Assembly (NCBI RefSeq): GCF_040702995.1
Contig: NZ_CP159992.1
Location: 1,079,501-1,143,500, forward strand
Length of the DNA: 64,000 bases
Origin: Paenibacillus sp. AN1007
GTDB taxonomy: Bacteria; Bacillota; Bacilli; Paenibacillales; Paenibacillaceae
Reading direction: 5' to 3'
Made by a program: the position numbers and the translations under genes. This document shows positions 44,620 to 52,650 of this stretch, in pieces. A model generated the notes under the pieces. It made no database searches, had not been told where the DNA came from, and saw nothing but the letters and a program-made list of their open reading frames with translations. The stretch's first letter is position 1; each line of letters begins with the position of its first letter.

Positions 44620-44745
44620 TTGGAACGAGATCATAGAGCATTGTTACTGGAGTACGGATATCCGCAGGAATTGGTAAACGGCTGGAGCGCAGACGATTGC
44701 GCAGCTGAATGGGATGAATTTTGTAGCGAAGTAATTGCGGAATAA
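44620..44745 (+). CDS. 41-aa hypothetical protein, TTG start
   Basis: MERDHRALLLEYGYPQELVN, GWSADDCAAEWDEFCSEVIA. TTG follows GGAGGTGAG (44605-44613) directly after the previous stop. Acidic, helical, unknown. Confidence 0.5.
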   Translation: MERDHRALLLEYGYPQELVNGWSADDCAAEWDEFCSEVIAE

Positions 44746-44853
44746 ATAAATATCCCCCGCGAGCTTGGTGGCCAGGTGGGGGACAGGGTAATAATATTAT
44801 GTCATTCCTCTTATTAGTATATCACAGGATGAAGGGGAATGAGGGGAATGGCG

Positions 44854-45339
44854 ATGGCATGGGGACAAGGGGAACTCTTTGCAAAAGCAAGTAAACAGGA
44901 AATCCAGCGAACAAAGTTCCTGCTCGACAAATATACAGATATGCTTTCCCTTATGAGGGATTTTGAGCAATTCGAGCAGGACTTACAACAAGTAGGCATT
45001 GATGGCGAAACAGCTCGCCGCATCGATCAGACTGATTTGCATGCGGACAAGACGGTTAACGCCACGATTCTTATTGAAAAGCAACGTTGGGTGTATAAAA
45101 AATATGACTTCTATACACACCAGTTGGAAAGGGCACAACGGTTAATCAAAGACGAAGACGCCCGCAATGCAGTGGACTACCGATACATTCAGGGTTATTC
45201 ACGCAAGGAAACAATACTTTTCTTCCGTCGCGCCCTCAGTGACAGCACGATCAAACGCAAAATCGATGAGGGATTGGAGAGCGTTGCAAATACATTGAAG
45301 CTTATCGGTTTCTTTGAACAAGATGATGCCGAATTTTAA
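44854..45339 (+). CDS. ArpU/RinA-like late transcription regulator
   Basis: 161 residues. Long helical N-terminal half (FLLDKYTDMLSLMRDFEQFE) and a sigma-region-4-like C-terminal part (DARNAVDYRYIQGYSRKETI, ALSDSTIKRKIDEGLESV). Size, place at the end of the early region and fold pattern fit ArpU-type activators that turn on late phage genes. GAGGGGA is best spaced for ATG 44854 among three candidate starts. Confidence 0.68.
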   Translation: MAWGQGELFAKASKQEIQRTKFLLDKYTDMLSLMRDFEQFEQDLQQVGIDGETARRIDQTDLHADKTVNATILIEKQRWVYKKYDFYTHQLERAQRLIKDEDARNAVDYRYIQGYSRKETILFFRRALSDSTIKRKIDEGLESVANTLKLIGFFEQDDAEF

Positions 45340-45342
45340 TGC

Positions 45343-45385
45343 AAAAAAGCAGGACTCAGACTTAACCCTGAGTCCTGCTTTTTTT
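45343..45385. terminator. Strong bidirectional terminator closing the early region
   Basis: AGCAGGACTCAG, 8-nt loop, CTGAGTCCTGCT: a perfect 12-bp stem with A6 before and T7 after. It ends both the rightward early operon and the convergent cargo genes. Confidence 0.95.
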
Positions 45386-45806
45386 AGATCGCATTAATAA
45401 TGAATTGTCCTTGTTGAGCTTTGACCTCAAAGAAATACTGCTGATCTTTGCTGAGATCATCTAATTTCTTACTTGTTCCAGGGGAAACCTCAAATTCGTT
45501 AATTACAATATTACCTTTATCATCCTTGACTCTCAATAGCACGTTGCCTTCACTGTTCGCATCATTAATGATTGTCTTATCCCAGAAAACACTATCGAAT
45601 TTAACAAAATCATTCCCGCCAAATTTTACACTGTTCCATTCCTCAGATTTTGCATCGATAGCGAGCACTGAACTGGTTTTAGGAGAAAAGTAATTGTGAA
45701 CGGATTCGACGTTTTGGTAGACTTGATAAGAACAAACAAAAATAATGGTTAATGTAACTAAGATTCCACCGAACCAACCGACTTTCTTAAGTTTACTATT
45801 AACCAT
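45384..45806 (-). CDS. Membrane-anchored cargo protein related to its neighbour
   Basis: 140 residues. One N-terminal membrane segment (VGWFGGILVTLTIIFVCSYQ), the rest outside. The extracellular part DSVFWDKTIINDANSEGNVL, ending QQGQFIINAI, parallels the neighbour's FFDDSPTVTNDANSPGTITV and AGYYNISID, so they are paralogues with different N-terminal sorting signals. 15 bp separate them, one operon on the minus strand. Function unknown. Confidence 0.7.
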   Translation of the reverse strand: MVNSKLKKVGWFGGILVTLTIIFVCSYQVYQNVESVHNYFSPKTSSVLAIDAKSEEWNSVKFGGNDFVKFDSVFWDKTIINDANSEGNVLLRVKDDKGNIVINEFEVSPGTSKKLDDLSKDQQYFFEVKAQQGQFIINAI

Positions 45807-45821
45807 ACTTGTTTCAGCTCC

Positions 45822-46250
45822 TTAATCAATTGAAATATTATAATATCCTGCTTTACTTCCTTTTGCTTGGAGTGTGTACGTGCCACTGTTCCAAGGGATT
45901 GTATCCATTACTGCAGATTTACCAGCCGCTATAGTCTTTGTGCCTCCGACTTGTTCACCTGAAGAGTTCACTATCCTTACGGTAATAGTTCCGGGACTAT
46001 TTGCATCATTTGTAACAGTAGGTGAATCATCAAAGAAATTGTTGGACGATGTAACGTTACTGAAAGCATTGGTAGTTAGATAGGCCGATCCAGACCAATT
46101 GACATAAGGAACGATGATTGGGTCATAAGCATTCTGGCCAGCGTCTGGATTTGGGGCAGCTGATGCTCCAGCTACTCCACCAAGGGCTAAAGCAAGTACA
46201 CAACTAGAAGACAATAAGGCTACTTTTTTTGCTAAGTTCAAGTAGAACAC
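45822..46250 (-). CDS. Secreted cargo protein
   Basis: 142 residues. Signal peptide (VALLSSSCVLALALGGVAGASA), then a small beta-sandwich-like domain (YLTTNAFSNVTSSNNFFDDS, TITVRIVNSSGEQVGG, GTYTLQAKGSKAGYYNIS). The look is that of an immunoglobulin-like surface domain. Expressed opposite to phage late genes, so probably made by the lysogen. Family not recognised. Confidence 0.7.
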   Translation of the reverse strand: MFYLNLAKKVALLSSSCVLALALGGVAGASAAPNPDAGQNAYDPIIVPYVNWSGSAYLTTNAFSNVTSSNNFFDDSPTVTNDANSPGTITVRIVNSSGEQVGGTKTIAAGKSAVMDTIPWNSGTYTLQAKGSKAGYYNISID

Positions 46251-46480
46251 CTCTTCTGCGATTTTTTTTGTAATTGTTGTATATATATGTATTCCTGATT
46301 TAAATTTATCTTATTTTTCTATTTTAATCAATAATTTTCCATAAAATATTTTGTTTATTGCGCTGTTTTTAAATTTACTTGTATTTCTTTTTTTTGAACT
46401 AAAACTGAACCCAGCCTGACCTCATCGTGAGACCATGTTGAACCCCACATGACCATTTTTCCGTGATACATTAGGAGCAT
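46251..46480. other. AT-rich intergenic region
   Basis: Leader and promoter region of the minus-strand secreted-protein gene; long T/A runs, no gene seen. I could not define a clear -35/-10 pair. Confidence 0.4.
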
Positions 46481-46557
46481 AGAAAAAGGCGAGAATGAAA
46501 CGCACAGCTGCACATGCGGCATATGACTGGGGCGTTCCTCTTCTCTCCTTTTTCTAC
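46481..46557 (+). ncRNA. Candidate structured leader RNA
   Basis: Imperfect long hairpin: TAGAAAAAGG pairs with CCTTTTTCTA, GAGAA with TTCTC, and AACGC with GCGTT, about 20 paired bases over 77 nt. It lies 70 bp upstream of the Mrr-like gene. Could be an RNA element, a former terminator or a recombination site; no family recognised. Confidence 0.35.
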
Positions 46558-46627
46558 ATCTTGCAGGGAATTAGTCCCAAGTGTCGAAATGTGTTTAGGA
46601 CAATATACATACTTGGGGGAAGAAATA

Positions 46628-47239
46628 ATGGCAAGAAGGAAAAGTAAGGCGAAGCAAGAAGAGGAATTGTTTCAAGGATTGGCTGGTATGGCGATGTTAG
46701 GAGGAATCATTGGAACCTATTCGATAACAAAATCATGGCAAGCATCATTGGTTGTCGGATTGCTGGGCGTTATTGGGGTTATTGTTATAATGGTTGTTAT
46801 CCAACAAAAACGTGCAGAGCGATTGAAGCGGTCAGGTATAGCGGAGATTGATAAGATGGATGGTGTACAATTTGAACATTATCTTGGTCATCTGTTTCGC
46901 TCCCAGGGCTACAAGGCTGAAGTAACAAAAGCTGCAGGCGATTATGGAGCCGATTTAGTTATCTCCAAAGATGGAAAAAGAATTGTTGTGCAAGCTAAAC
47001 GTTATAAAAAAAATGTTGGTTTAAAAGCTGTTCAAGAGGTACAGGGTGCTAAGGCACATTACAGAGCAAATGGAGCATGGGTTGTTACAAACAGCAATTA
47101 TACTGAGCAAGCATATCAGCTCGCCAAATCAAACGGGGTAAGACTTATTGCTCGGGATGAATTGGTTGAAATGTTGCTTGCAATGAAAGTGAAATTGTCT
47201 GCTCCCAAGAAAACGGGAAATGTAAAGACGAGTGCTTAA
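46628..47239 (+). CDS. Mrr-like restriction endonuclease domain protein with membrane anchor
   Basis: 203 residues from ATG 46628 (GGGGGA upstream). Two membrane segments (AGMAMLGGIIGTYSITKSWQ and LVVGLLGVIGVIVIMVVIQQ) followed by an Mrr_cat nuclease domain: MDGVQFEHYLGHLFRSQGY, catalytic D in YGADLVI and QAKRYKK (Q-x-K), ending VRLIARDELVEMLLAM. A membrane-bound nuclease of this type fits DNA entry exclusion or a host-type repair nuclease; defence is an inference. Confidence 0.85.
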   Translation: MARRKSKAKQEEELFQGLAGMAMLGGIIGTYSITKSWQASLVVGLLGVIGVIVIMVVIQQKRAERLKRSGIAEIDKMDGVQFEHYLGHLFRSQGYKAEVTKAAGDYGADLVISKDGKRIVVQAKRYKKNVGLKAVQEVQGAKAHYRANGAWVVTNSNYTEQAYQLAKSNGVRLIARDELVEMLLAMKVKLSAPKKTGNVKTSA

Positions 47240-47312
47240 TCGAATTAATGAGGAATTGAAAGTAAAACATGTATGGTATCAGTTTCTTCGCTAATGATGG
47301 AGATTCCCAATA

Positions 47313-47341
47313 TTGACCTTGATTTTGTAACTTCGTTAAAA
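47313..47341 (+). promoter_or_regulatory. Possible promoter in the gap 47240-47516
   Basis: TTGACC, 17 bp, TTAAAA. The rest of the gap shows GC-rich imperfect inverted repeats near 47390-47440 and no gene. Confidence 0.4.
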
Positions 47342-47516
47342 TGGTCTTGTTCTTCCTCTCTTGTAACTAAGTACGTATGCATTTAAAGCAAAGAGCGCAG
47401 CGTTTTTGCGGCGACCGTAACGGGCGCATGCTTTTAAAACGTAACACCAACATCATACATATCACATTTAAAGTCGTTCCTTCACTGGATCGGCTTTTTT
47501 TATTGGAGGAATTGAA

Positions 47517-47690
47517 GTGATCAGCAGAAGACGCAAGAAAATACGTGTTCGTCCCAACAAGCAACCAGATAAATGCAAAGGGTGTGTATGGGGGAGATGG
47601 GATGGAGTGAAGCAGTTTTGTAGTAGACCTGTTTGTCCTAAAGAGGTAAAATATCCCTATCATATTAGACAACAGGAAGGGAATTTTTGA
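47517..47690 (+). CDS. 57-aa zinc-finger-like protein
   Basis: From GTG 47517 (TGGAGGA upstream): VISRRRKKIRVRPNKQPDKC then CKGCVWGRWDGVKQFCSRPV with four cysteines (CxxC, C, C). Basic N-terminus. Short cysteine-containing phage proteins of this layout are common; function unknown. Its stop overlaps the next start. Confidence 0.55.
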   Translation: MISRRRKKIRVRPNKQPDKCKGCVWGRWDGVKQFCSRPVCPKEVKYPYHIRQQEGNF

Positions 47691-48328
47691 TGAGTGAAAT
47701 TGATTATACAGGATTATTAACTATACCTGTACTTACTGCAATCTTTACTACGGGAGCGTTGCTGATTAAAGAATGGTTTCAAAGCAGTAACGCTACCAAA
47801 AGAGCTCTAACCGAAAAAAAGCTGGTTGAACTCTATAATCATCTGTACAGCATTGTTATTCGTTATGAAAAGAGATTGCATTTCACGTATCGTGAAGAGG
47901 TGTATGCTATTGATCCTAACGGTAACGAAAAGACTCACGAAATCCCAGAAACTGAGGACCCTGAAGTATGGGAGGAAGCTATTAAAAAAGCCTCAGAAGA
48001 AATATACAATAAGATTCATTTGTTGGAATACGAAGATCTGATTTTGTGGATTAAAGTTGAGAATGGCTTGCAAGAAGAATATGCTATAGAAGATTATTCA
48101 GTAAATAAAGCTTTTTCTTATCGAAATTTCAGTAAGAGTGTTAAGAAAAGCTATGGACGTTTATATAACGAATTTCATTTAAGCACGCGAAAAAGAAAGA
48201 AAGCGAGAATAAAGGAATTAAAAATCGATCTTAAGAATATAAAACGAAATCCCTTTATGGAGAAAGATGAAAAAACTAAAAAGAAGAAAGCTATAAAAGA
48301 AGAGATTAAAACGATCAAGAGAACGTAG
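47690..48328 (+). CDS. Membrane-anchored coiled-coil protein
   Basis: 212 residues. Single N-terminal membrane segment (GLLTIPVLTAIFTTGALLI), cytoplasmic helical region (LVELYNHLYSIVIRYEKRLH, WEEAIKKASEEIYNKIHLLE), very basic C-terminal 60 residues (KIDLKNIKRNP, EKTKKKKAIKEEIKTIKR). AT-rich. No family recognised. A terminator overlaps the stop. Confidence 0.65.
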   Translation: MSEIDYTGLLTIPVLTAIFTTGALLIKEWFQSSNATKRALTEKKLVELYNHLYSIVIRYEKRLHFTYREEVYAIDPNGNEKTHEIPETEDPEVWEEAIKKASEEIYNKIHLLEYEDLILWIKVENGLQEEYAIEDYSVNKAFSYRNFSKSVKKSYGRLYNEFHLSTRKRKKARIKELKIDLKNIKRNPFMEKDEKTKKKKAIKEEIKTIKRT

Positions 48329-48350
48329 CACCCATCGTGGTGCTTTTTCT
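48327..48350 (+). terminator. Rho-independent terminator
   Basis: AGCACC, 6-nt loop, GGTGCT, then TTTTCTTTT. Starts at the stop codon of the membrane-anchored gene. Confidence 0.85.
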
Positions 48351-48578
48351 TTTGCTCTCATATGACGAAATGTGAGCCGTTTTAAGCTCCACAGCATGAG
48401 AACGTCCGTTTGCAGGGGCTAGCTATTTGAAGAACGGAGAACAGGCGCTGAGTGAGCGTACGCACGAATATGAAGCTTACCCATACATTGAAACCAACTC
48501 AACACAATTCCCCTCAAAATTGCCTTTGGTATAACTCCCAGAATTTGAGTATGATAGTTCTGAGAGAGGAGGGGTTGG

Positions 48579-48824
48579 ATGCGTAATGAGGGAGTAGACA
48601 CGTTGTATCTGGAACCAGGAGATATCATAGAAATTAAATCATATCTTGCGAATGGCACATCTTTTCTGGGATCGTTAGAGACAAAAGCTTTTCTTGATCG
48701 AGTAACTTCTAGCGGTAAGATACCGGAGTATTACAAGAAACTAGAAGCGAGTGAAACCGACAAGGCTCAGTATCCGGATTTGTTCGCAAAGTTAGAGTAT
48801 GCATTGAAAACACGAAGCAGTTAG
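48579..48824 (+). CDS. Hypothetical protein
   Basis: 81 residues, MRNEGVDTLYLEPGDIIEIK, GSLETKAFLDRVTSSGKIPE. AGAGGAGGGG precedes ATG. Upstream 48351-48578 holds no gene. Unknown function. Confidence 0.55.
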   Translation: MRNEGVDTLYLEPGDIIEIKSYLANGTSFLGSLETKAFLDRVTSSGKIPEYYKKLEASETDKAQYPDLFAKLEYALKTRSS

Positions 48825-48933
48825 TACGATTATTGGGGACAAGCTATGTTGCTTGTCCTTTTTTATCTTGACCAGCATCATTTCTTGTCTGATACTGAAG
48901 AAAATATTAACAATCTTTTGGAGGAAGAATTGG

Positions 48934-49617
48934 ATGATAAGTTGGATTAAAAAAAACATATGGATGATAATAGGCAGTGTGACATTAGTAGTGGTTTTTC
49001 CGATACTGCTGAATTATTTAGTGTTTTCTTGGCGTGCTCCTGGAGTGAATGGTGATTGGATGGACTTTTTAGGAAGTTATCTTGGGGCGATTATTGGCGT
49101 TATAGTTGTATATACGACAGTGCTAATGCAATTAAATGCTCAGAATAAGGTAAGTAATGAAGAAAGAACTTTTCAAGTTAGACCATATTTACGGGCAGAA
49201 ACAATTGAGAATATTTCTTATGAATTAGAACAAATTAACTTTAGTCCACTCACTCCTTCGGATGATCACATTTCACCAGAATTATCCAATAATCTTGGAT
49301 ATGGTCAATTTAAGTTATCCAATATAGGACTCGGTACAGCAATTGATATTCAATTCAGAGTAGATACTTACATGCATAGGTACACTTACAATAATTCAGC
49401 TTTATTGGTAAAAGAAGAGTCTGGCTTTCATATAACTACTTTTTTATACAACACTAAAGAGTTTCAACTGATAGTATTGTATTGTGATATGTTAGGGAAC
49501 AGTTATAAACAAAAAATTGATTTTTCTACTCAAGATATAGATTCAGGTGGATACTGTTTGCAAGTGAAGAAGACACATCCTCCAGAATTACAACAAATTC
49601 TTGTAGAAGCACCCTAA
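48934..49617 (+). CDS. Membrane protein, phage cargo
   Basis: 227 residues from ATG 48934, behind GGAGGAAG. Two membrane helices (IWMIIGSVTLVVVFPILLNY and LGSYLGAIIGVIVVYTTVLM) with a WMDFLGSYLGAIIG motif seen in many small bacterial membrane proteins, then a soluble beta-rich C-terminal domain (YGQFKLSNIGLGTAIDIQFR). No function can be assigned. Confidence 0.68.
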   Translation: MISWIKKNIWMIIGSVTLVVVFPILLNYLVFSWRAPGVNGDWMDFLGSYLGAIIGVIVVYTTVLMQLNAQNKVSNEERTFQVRPYLRAETIENISYELEQINFSPLTPSDDHISPELSNNLGYGQFKLSNIGLGTAIDIQFRVDTYMHRYTYNNSALLVKEESGFHITTFLYNTKEFQLIVLYCDMLGNSYKQKIDFSTQDIDSGGYCLQVKKTHPPELQQILVEAP

Positions 49618-49644
49618 TCGGTGCTTTTTTTAATGGAGGTAACC

Positions 49645-50160
49645 ATGGAAATTAGAATCATGCCAATCGATCAGATAAATACAGCAACCTACAATCCCCG
49701 GATGGACCTTCAGCCTGGGGATGTTGAATATGAGAAGCTTCGCCGCAGCATAGAGGAATTCGGTTATGTGGAGCCAATCGTCTGGAACGAACGTACCGGG
49801 AACATGGTCGGCGGTCATCAACGGTATAAGATCATGGTCAACGAGCTGGGTCATACCGAACTGCAGGTGTCTGTCGTGGATCTCGACGATCAGCAAGAGC
49901 GTTTGTTGAATATCGCTTTGAATAAGATATCAGGTCGCTGGGATGATGATGCCCTCACTCAGTTGCTTGTTGATCTGCAGCAGGCAGGCGCCGACATTTC
50001 CTTGTCCGGGTTCGACGATGTGGACTTGAAACAGATGCTTGGTGACATTGATATTCCAAACTTTGATGCAGGGACTCCCGAGGATCAGGGCGACCTTGGC
50101 GTATTGAGTTCAAAGCTGGTGAAATGTCCGCATTGTGGAGAGGAATTTGAACATGATTGA
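49645..50160 (+). CDS. ParB-like nuclease-domain protein with C-terminal zinc knuckle
   Basis: 171 residues. ParB/Srx fold: MPIDQINTATYNPRMDL, RRSIEEFGYVEPIVW, the GGHQRY motif and NIALNKISGRWDDDAL. End carries KCPHCGEEF. GGAGG precedes ATG. Such proteins occur in phages next to DNA-modification genes; here the gene overlaps the mom-like gene by 8 bp, so the two are likely linked in function. Confidence 0.88.
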   Translation: MEIRIMPIDQINTATYNPRMDLQPGDVEYEKLRRSIEEFGYVEPIVWNERTGNMVGGHQRYKIMVNELGHTELQVSVVDLDDQQERLLNIALNKISGRWDDDALTQLLVDLQQAGADISLSGFDDVDLKQMLGDIDIPNFDAGTPEDQGDLGVLSSKLVKCPHCGEEFEHD

Positions 50161-50761
50161 TTTAAAGGTGGATTGGGCCACGCATGCAGCAGCGAAGTTT
50201 GCTTGCGAGAACTTCCACTATAGCCGCAGCTTGCCCGCAGGAAAGTCGGTGAAGGTGGGGGCTTGGGAAGATGGCCAGTTTATAGGTGTTGTCATCTTTA
50301 GCCGGGGAGCAACGCAAAACATCGGCTCTCCTTACGGTCTGACGCAGCGTGAATGTTGTGAGCTGACGCGGGTTGCATTGACCAAGCATCAATCATTTGT
50401 ATCGGAGATCCTTGCCAAAGCAATTCGATTCTTAAAGGAACAATCTCCGAATGTGGAGCTGGTCGTCAGTTATGCCGACGTTGAGCAAAACCATCACGGC
50501 GGTATCTATCAGGCTACAAATTGGATTTACGAGGGCAAAACTGATGGGGAACATTATTTCATCATCAAAGGGAAAAAGATACACCCCAAATCAATACACA
50601 GTAAGTATGGTACCGGCAGTCAACGCATTGAATGGATCCGGAGCAACCTTGATGCCAATGCTCAATTGTACCGCACCAAGGGCAAGCACAAGTACCTGAT
50701 GCCGTTAAACAAGAAGATGCGGCGCAAGATCATGCCCCTGCACAAACCTTATCCAAAATAA
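50153..50761 (+). CDS. mom: Mom-family DNA adenine modification enzyme
   Basis: 202 residues from ATG 50153, overlapping the ParB-like gene. The run HYSRSLPAGKSVKVGAWE, then FIGVVIFSRGATQNIGSPYG, LTQRECCELTRVAL, SYADVEQNHHGGIYQATNW and IYEGKTDG is the conserved core of phage Mu Mom, a GNAT-like enzyme that converts adenine to N6-(methylcarbamoyl)adenine in phage DNA to block restriction. A basic C-terminal tail follows. The family call is firm from pattern; activity is inferred. Confidence 0.9.
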   Translation: MIDLKVDWATHAAAKFACENFHYSRSLPAGKSVKVGAWEDGQFIGVVIFSRGATQNIGSPYGLTQRECCELTRVALTKHQSFVSEILAKAIRFLKEQSPNVELVVSYADVEQNHHGGIYQATNWIYEGKTDGEHYFIIKGKKIHPKSIHSKYGTGSQRIEWIRSNLDANAQLYRTKGKHKYLMPLNKKMRRKIMPLHKPYPK

Positions 50762-50811
50762 AAGGGAAGACGCGGTAACGTCTCCCCATTCTCCCAGGGT
50801 ATCCCCCGGCT

Positions 50812-50860
50812 GAGATAGCGGCCCGCCGCGCGCGGCATTTATGCAGACATCCGCTATCTC
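50812..50860. repeat. 10-bp perfect inverted repeat with GC-rich centre
   Basis: GAGATAGCGG and CCGCTATCTC are separated by 29 bp that include a GC-rich palindrome-like core (GCCCGCCGCGCGCGGC). It lies between mom and the packaging genes, no T-run. Could be a cis site for packaging or a late regulator. Confidence 0.5.
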
Positions 50861-50894
50861 GCATTCCAGTATATCGGAAAGTCGGGGATTCCAC

Positions 50895-51104
50895 ATGAGA
50901 ACACAAGATGAAATTTTGTTGCAGCATGAACTCGAAGTCATGGAGGGCATTCTTGAAAGCAAGGAACAATACCGCAAAATTGTTAAAGCTGCCATTGCCC
51001 AGTGGGTGAAAGACCTGCAGGCTGGACATATAAAAATGCAGACCGTTCAAGATTTGGAGCGGCTGATTGAGTTGGATATCAAGCTTCAGCAGGACTATTT
51101 GTGA
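50895..51104 (+). CDS. Small hypothetical protein before the terminase
   Basis: 69 residues, MRTQDEILLQHELEVMEGIL, VKAAIAQWVKDLQAGHIKMQ. Entirely helical, acidic. Only a weak ribosome binding site. Overlaps the convergent membrane-protein gene by 10 bp. Unknown. Confidence 0.6.
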   Translation: MRTQDEILLQHELEVMEGILESKEQYRKIVKAAIAQWVKDLQAGHIKMQTVQDLERLIELDIKLQQDYL

Positions 51105-51679
51105 GATAGTTCTTTCTCTACTTCTTCAATAACATTTAAGTGGAAATTATGTTGTTGCTGCTTTAATGAAGCCAAAAAGAGGTGATTTAATGCTACCACA
51201 ACTATTAAGGTGCCACTAAAGCCGAGGGATTGATAGAAATCGTATCCATTTGTAAAAGTTGTGAAAATATCTTGTACGCTATCAACCCACTTTGATTTGT
51301 CTTGTTTCATCAATTCTTCTTTATTATTGTTTAAGTATGTAAGCAGTGCAGATGAAATGGCCACATGAAATCCAATAAATGCAATAGCCAAAGTAAAAAC
51401 AAATTTACTAATAAAGTCAAAGGATTTTTCAATAAAACTATTCTTCACATTCATAGACTTTACAGTTATTTTTATAAGCCTTAGCTTATGTTTGGATAAC
51501 GCTTTATATGATGTGTACAGTGACAACGTATCTTCATGATAAGAAAAATACGTAGTCCATACTTTCCTATTTACAGGTTTATTCAAGCCATGTTTAAACA
51601 CAAAAAACGAAATCCATTCCAGTACAACTATCCCACCCAAAAGGTATAGGATAAGAATATTAGTTGGAGTAAGTTGCAT
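51095..51679 (-). CDS. Minus-strand membrane protein, moron before the terminase
   Basis: 194 residues. Three hydrophobic segments: ILILYLLGGIVVLEWISFFV, FVFTLAIAFIGFHVAISSAL and LGFSGTLIVVVALNHLFLAS. Charged loops contain a Lys-rich cytoplasmic-type stretch. Inserted between two rightward phage genes in opposite direction and more AT-rich than both, which suggests a later acquisition. Function unknown. Confidence 0.68.
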   Translation of the reverse strand: MQLTPTNILILYLLGGIVVLEWISFFVFKHGLNKPVNRKVWTTYFSYHEDTLSLYTSYKALSKHKLRLIKITVKSMNVKNSFIEKSFDFISKFVFTLAIAFIGFHVAISSALLTYLNNNKEELMKQDKSKWVDSVQDIFTTFTNGYDFYQSLGFSGTLIVVVALNHLFLASLKQQQHNFHLNVIEEVEKELSHK

Positions 51680-51762
51680 TTTTTAGCCTCATTTCATTAG
51701 TTTTATAAATTATTTATCGGGCGTAACACCAATTTACTTTATGGGGGTGGTGATGAATGTAG

Positions 51763-52650
51763 ATGGCCAGAGAACGCAGTCCCGAGCGGGACAAGGCTAA
51801 ACTGATGTGGCTGGAGAGCGGCGGGCAGATGAAGTTAAAAGACATCGCCGCCGCTCTTTCTGTTCCCGAGTCCAGGATCCGTAAATGGAAGTCCATGGAT
51901 CGTTGGGAAGACGAACTCAATGGGAGCGTTTTGGGCGATTCCAAAGGGAGCGCTCCAAATGGAACGAATGGGAGCGCTCCTAAATCAAGGGGAGCGCCCA
52001 AAGGCAACAAGAATGCAGTTGGCAATCGCGGTGGTGCTCCACCCGGGAATAGAAATGCTGTGGGGAACCGTGGGGGTGAAGGCGGCCCCTATCGTAACAA
52101 GCATGCGCTCAAGACAGGTATGTATGAAACGATCTTCTTGGATGCATTAGAGCCTGATGAACAAGATATGCTCAATCAGATTGACACTGACCCTCTGGCG
52201 CAGCTCAACGAACAGTTGATCATGTTGTCCTTGCAAGAGCGCCGGCATATGAAACGGGTTAAGTCGCTTGAATCTGGTCTGACGGATGAGGAACGTAAGA
52301 CCAAGCAAGAGCCTATGGAACGTCAGGACAAGGTTTCTATGTTGAGCCCTAAGACGGGAAAACAAATCACAGTGCCTGTTACAACCGAGGGAATGAAGGT
52401 CACTGAGATTACGACACTCGTCACGTCTAAGCTGGACAAAATCCTTAAACAAGAGGAAGCCTTGGTAAAGACGAGGGATAAGAAGCTGCGGGTCATTAAC
52501 CTGATTGCCAGCCTGCAACAAGAAGAAGAGAAATTGAGAATCGCCCGCGAACGTCTTGAGCTGGACAAGTATAAGGCGTTGGGTCATGGTGGTGATGAGG
52601 GAGAAGGTGAGGACGATGAAGATAACGATGGGGATGATTTAGATTGGTGA
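51763..52650 (+). CDS. Terminase small subunit (PBSX type)
   Basis: 295 residues. N-terminal helix-turn-helix: RSPERDKAKLMWLESGGQMK, AALSVPESRIRKWKSMDRWE, then Gly/Asn-rich repeats (GAPKGNKNAVGNRGGAPPGN) and a helical region with a very acidic tail (DEGEGEDDEDNDGDD). Matches YqaS/XtmA. It recognises the packaging site and partners with the large subunit. The repeated coding stretch contains palindromes (51922-51996). Overlaps the large-subunit gene by 4 bp. Confidence 0.9.
   Translation: MARERSPERDKAKLMWLESGGQMKLKDIAAALSVPESRIRKWKSMDRWEDELNGSVLGDSKGSAPNGTNGSAPKSRGAPKGNKNAVGNRGGAPPGNRNAVGNRGGEGGPYRNKHALKTGMYETIFLDALEPDEQDMLNQIDTDPLAQLNEQLIMLSLQERRHMKRVKSLESGLTDEERKTKQEPMERQDKVSMLSPKTGKQITVPVTTEGMKVTEITTLVTSKLDKILKQEEALVKTRDKKLRVINLIASLQQEEEKLRIARERLELDKYKALGHGGDEGEGEDDEDNDGDDLDW
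51922..51996 (+). repeat. Short repeats inside the small-terminase gene, candidate pac site
   Basis: GGGAGCG occurs at 51922, 51946, 51970 and 51990 (steps 24, 24, 20 bp); two copies extend to the palindrome GGAGCGCTCC (51947-51956, 51971-51980). Phages such as SPP1 and P22 carry pac inside the small-terminase gene. The repeats also encode Gly-Ser-Ala-Pro units, which could explain them without a DNA role. Confidence 0.5.
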
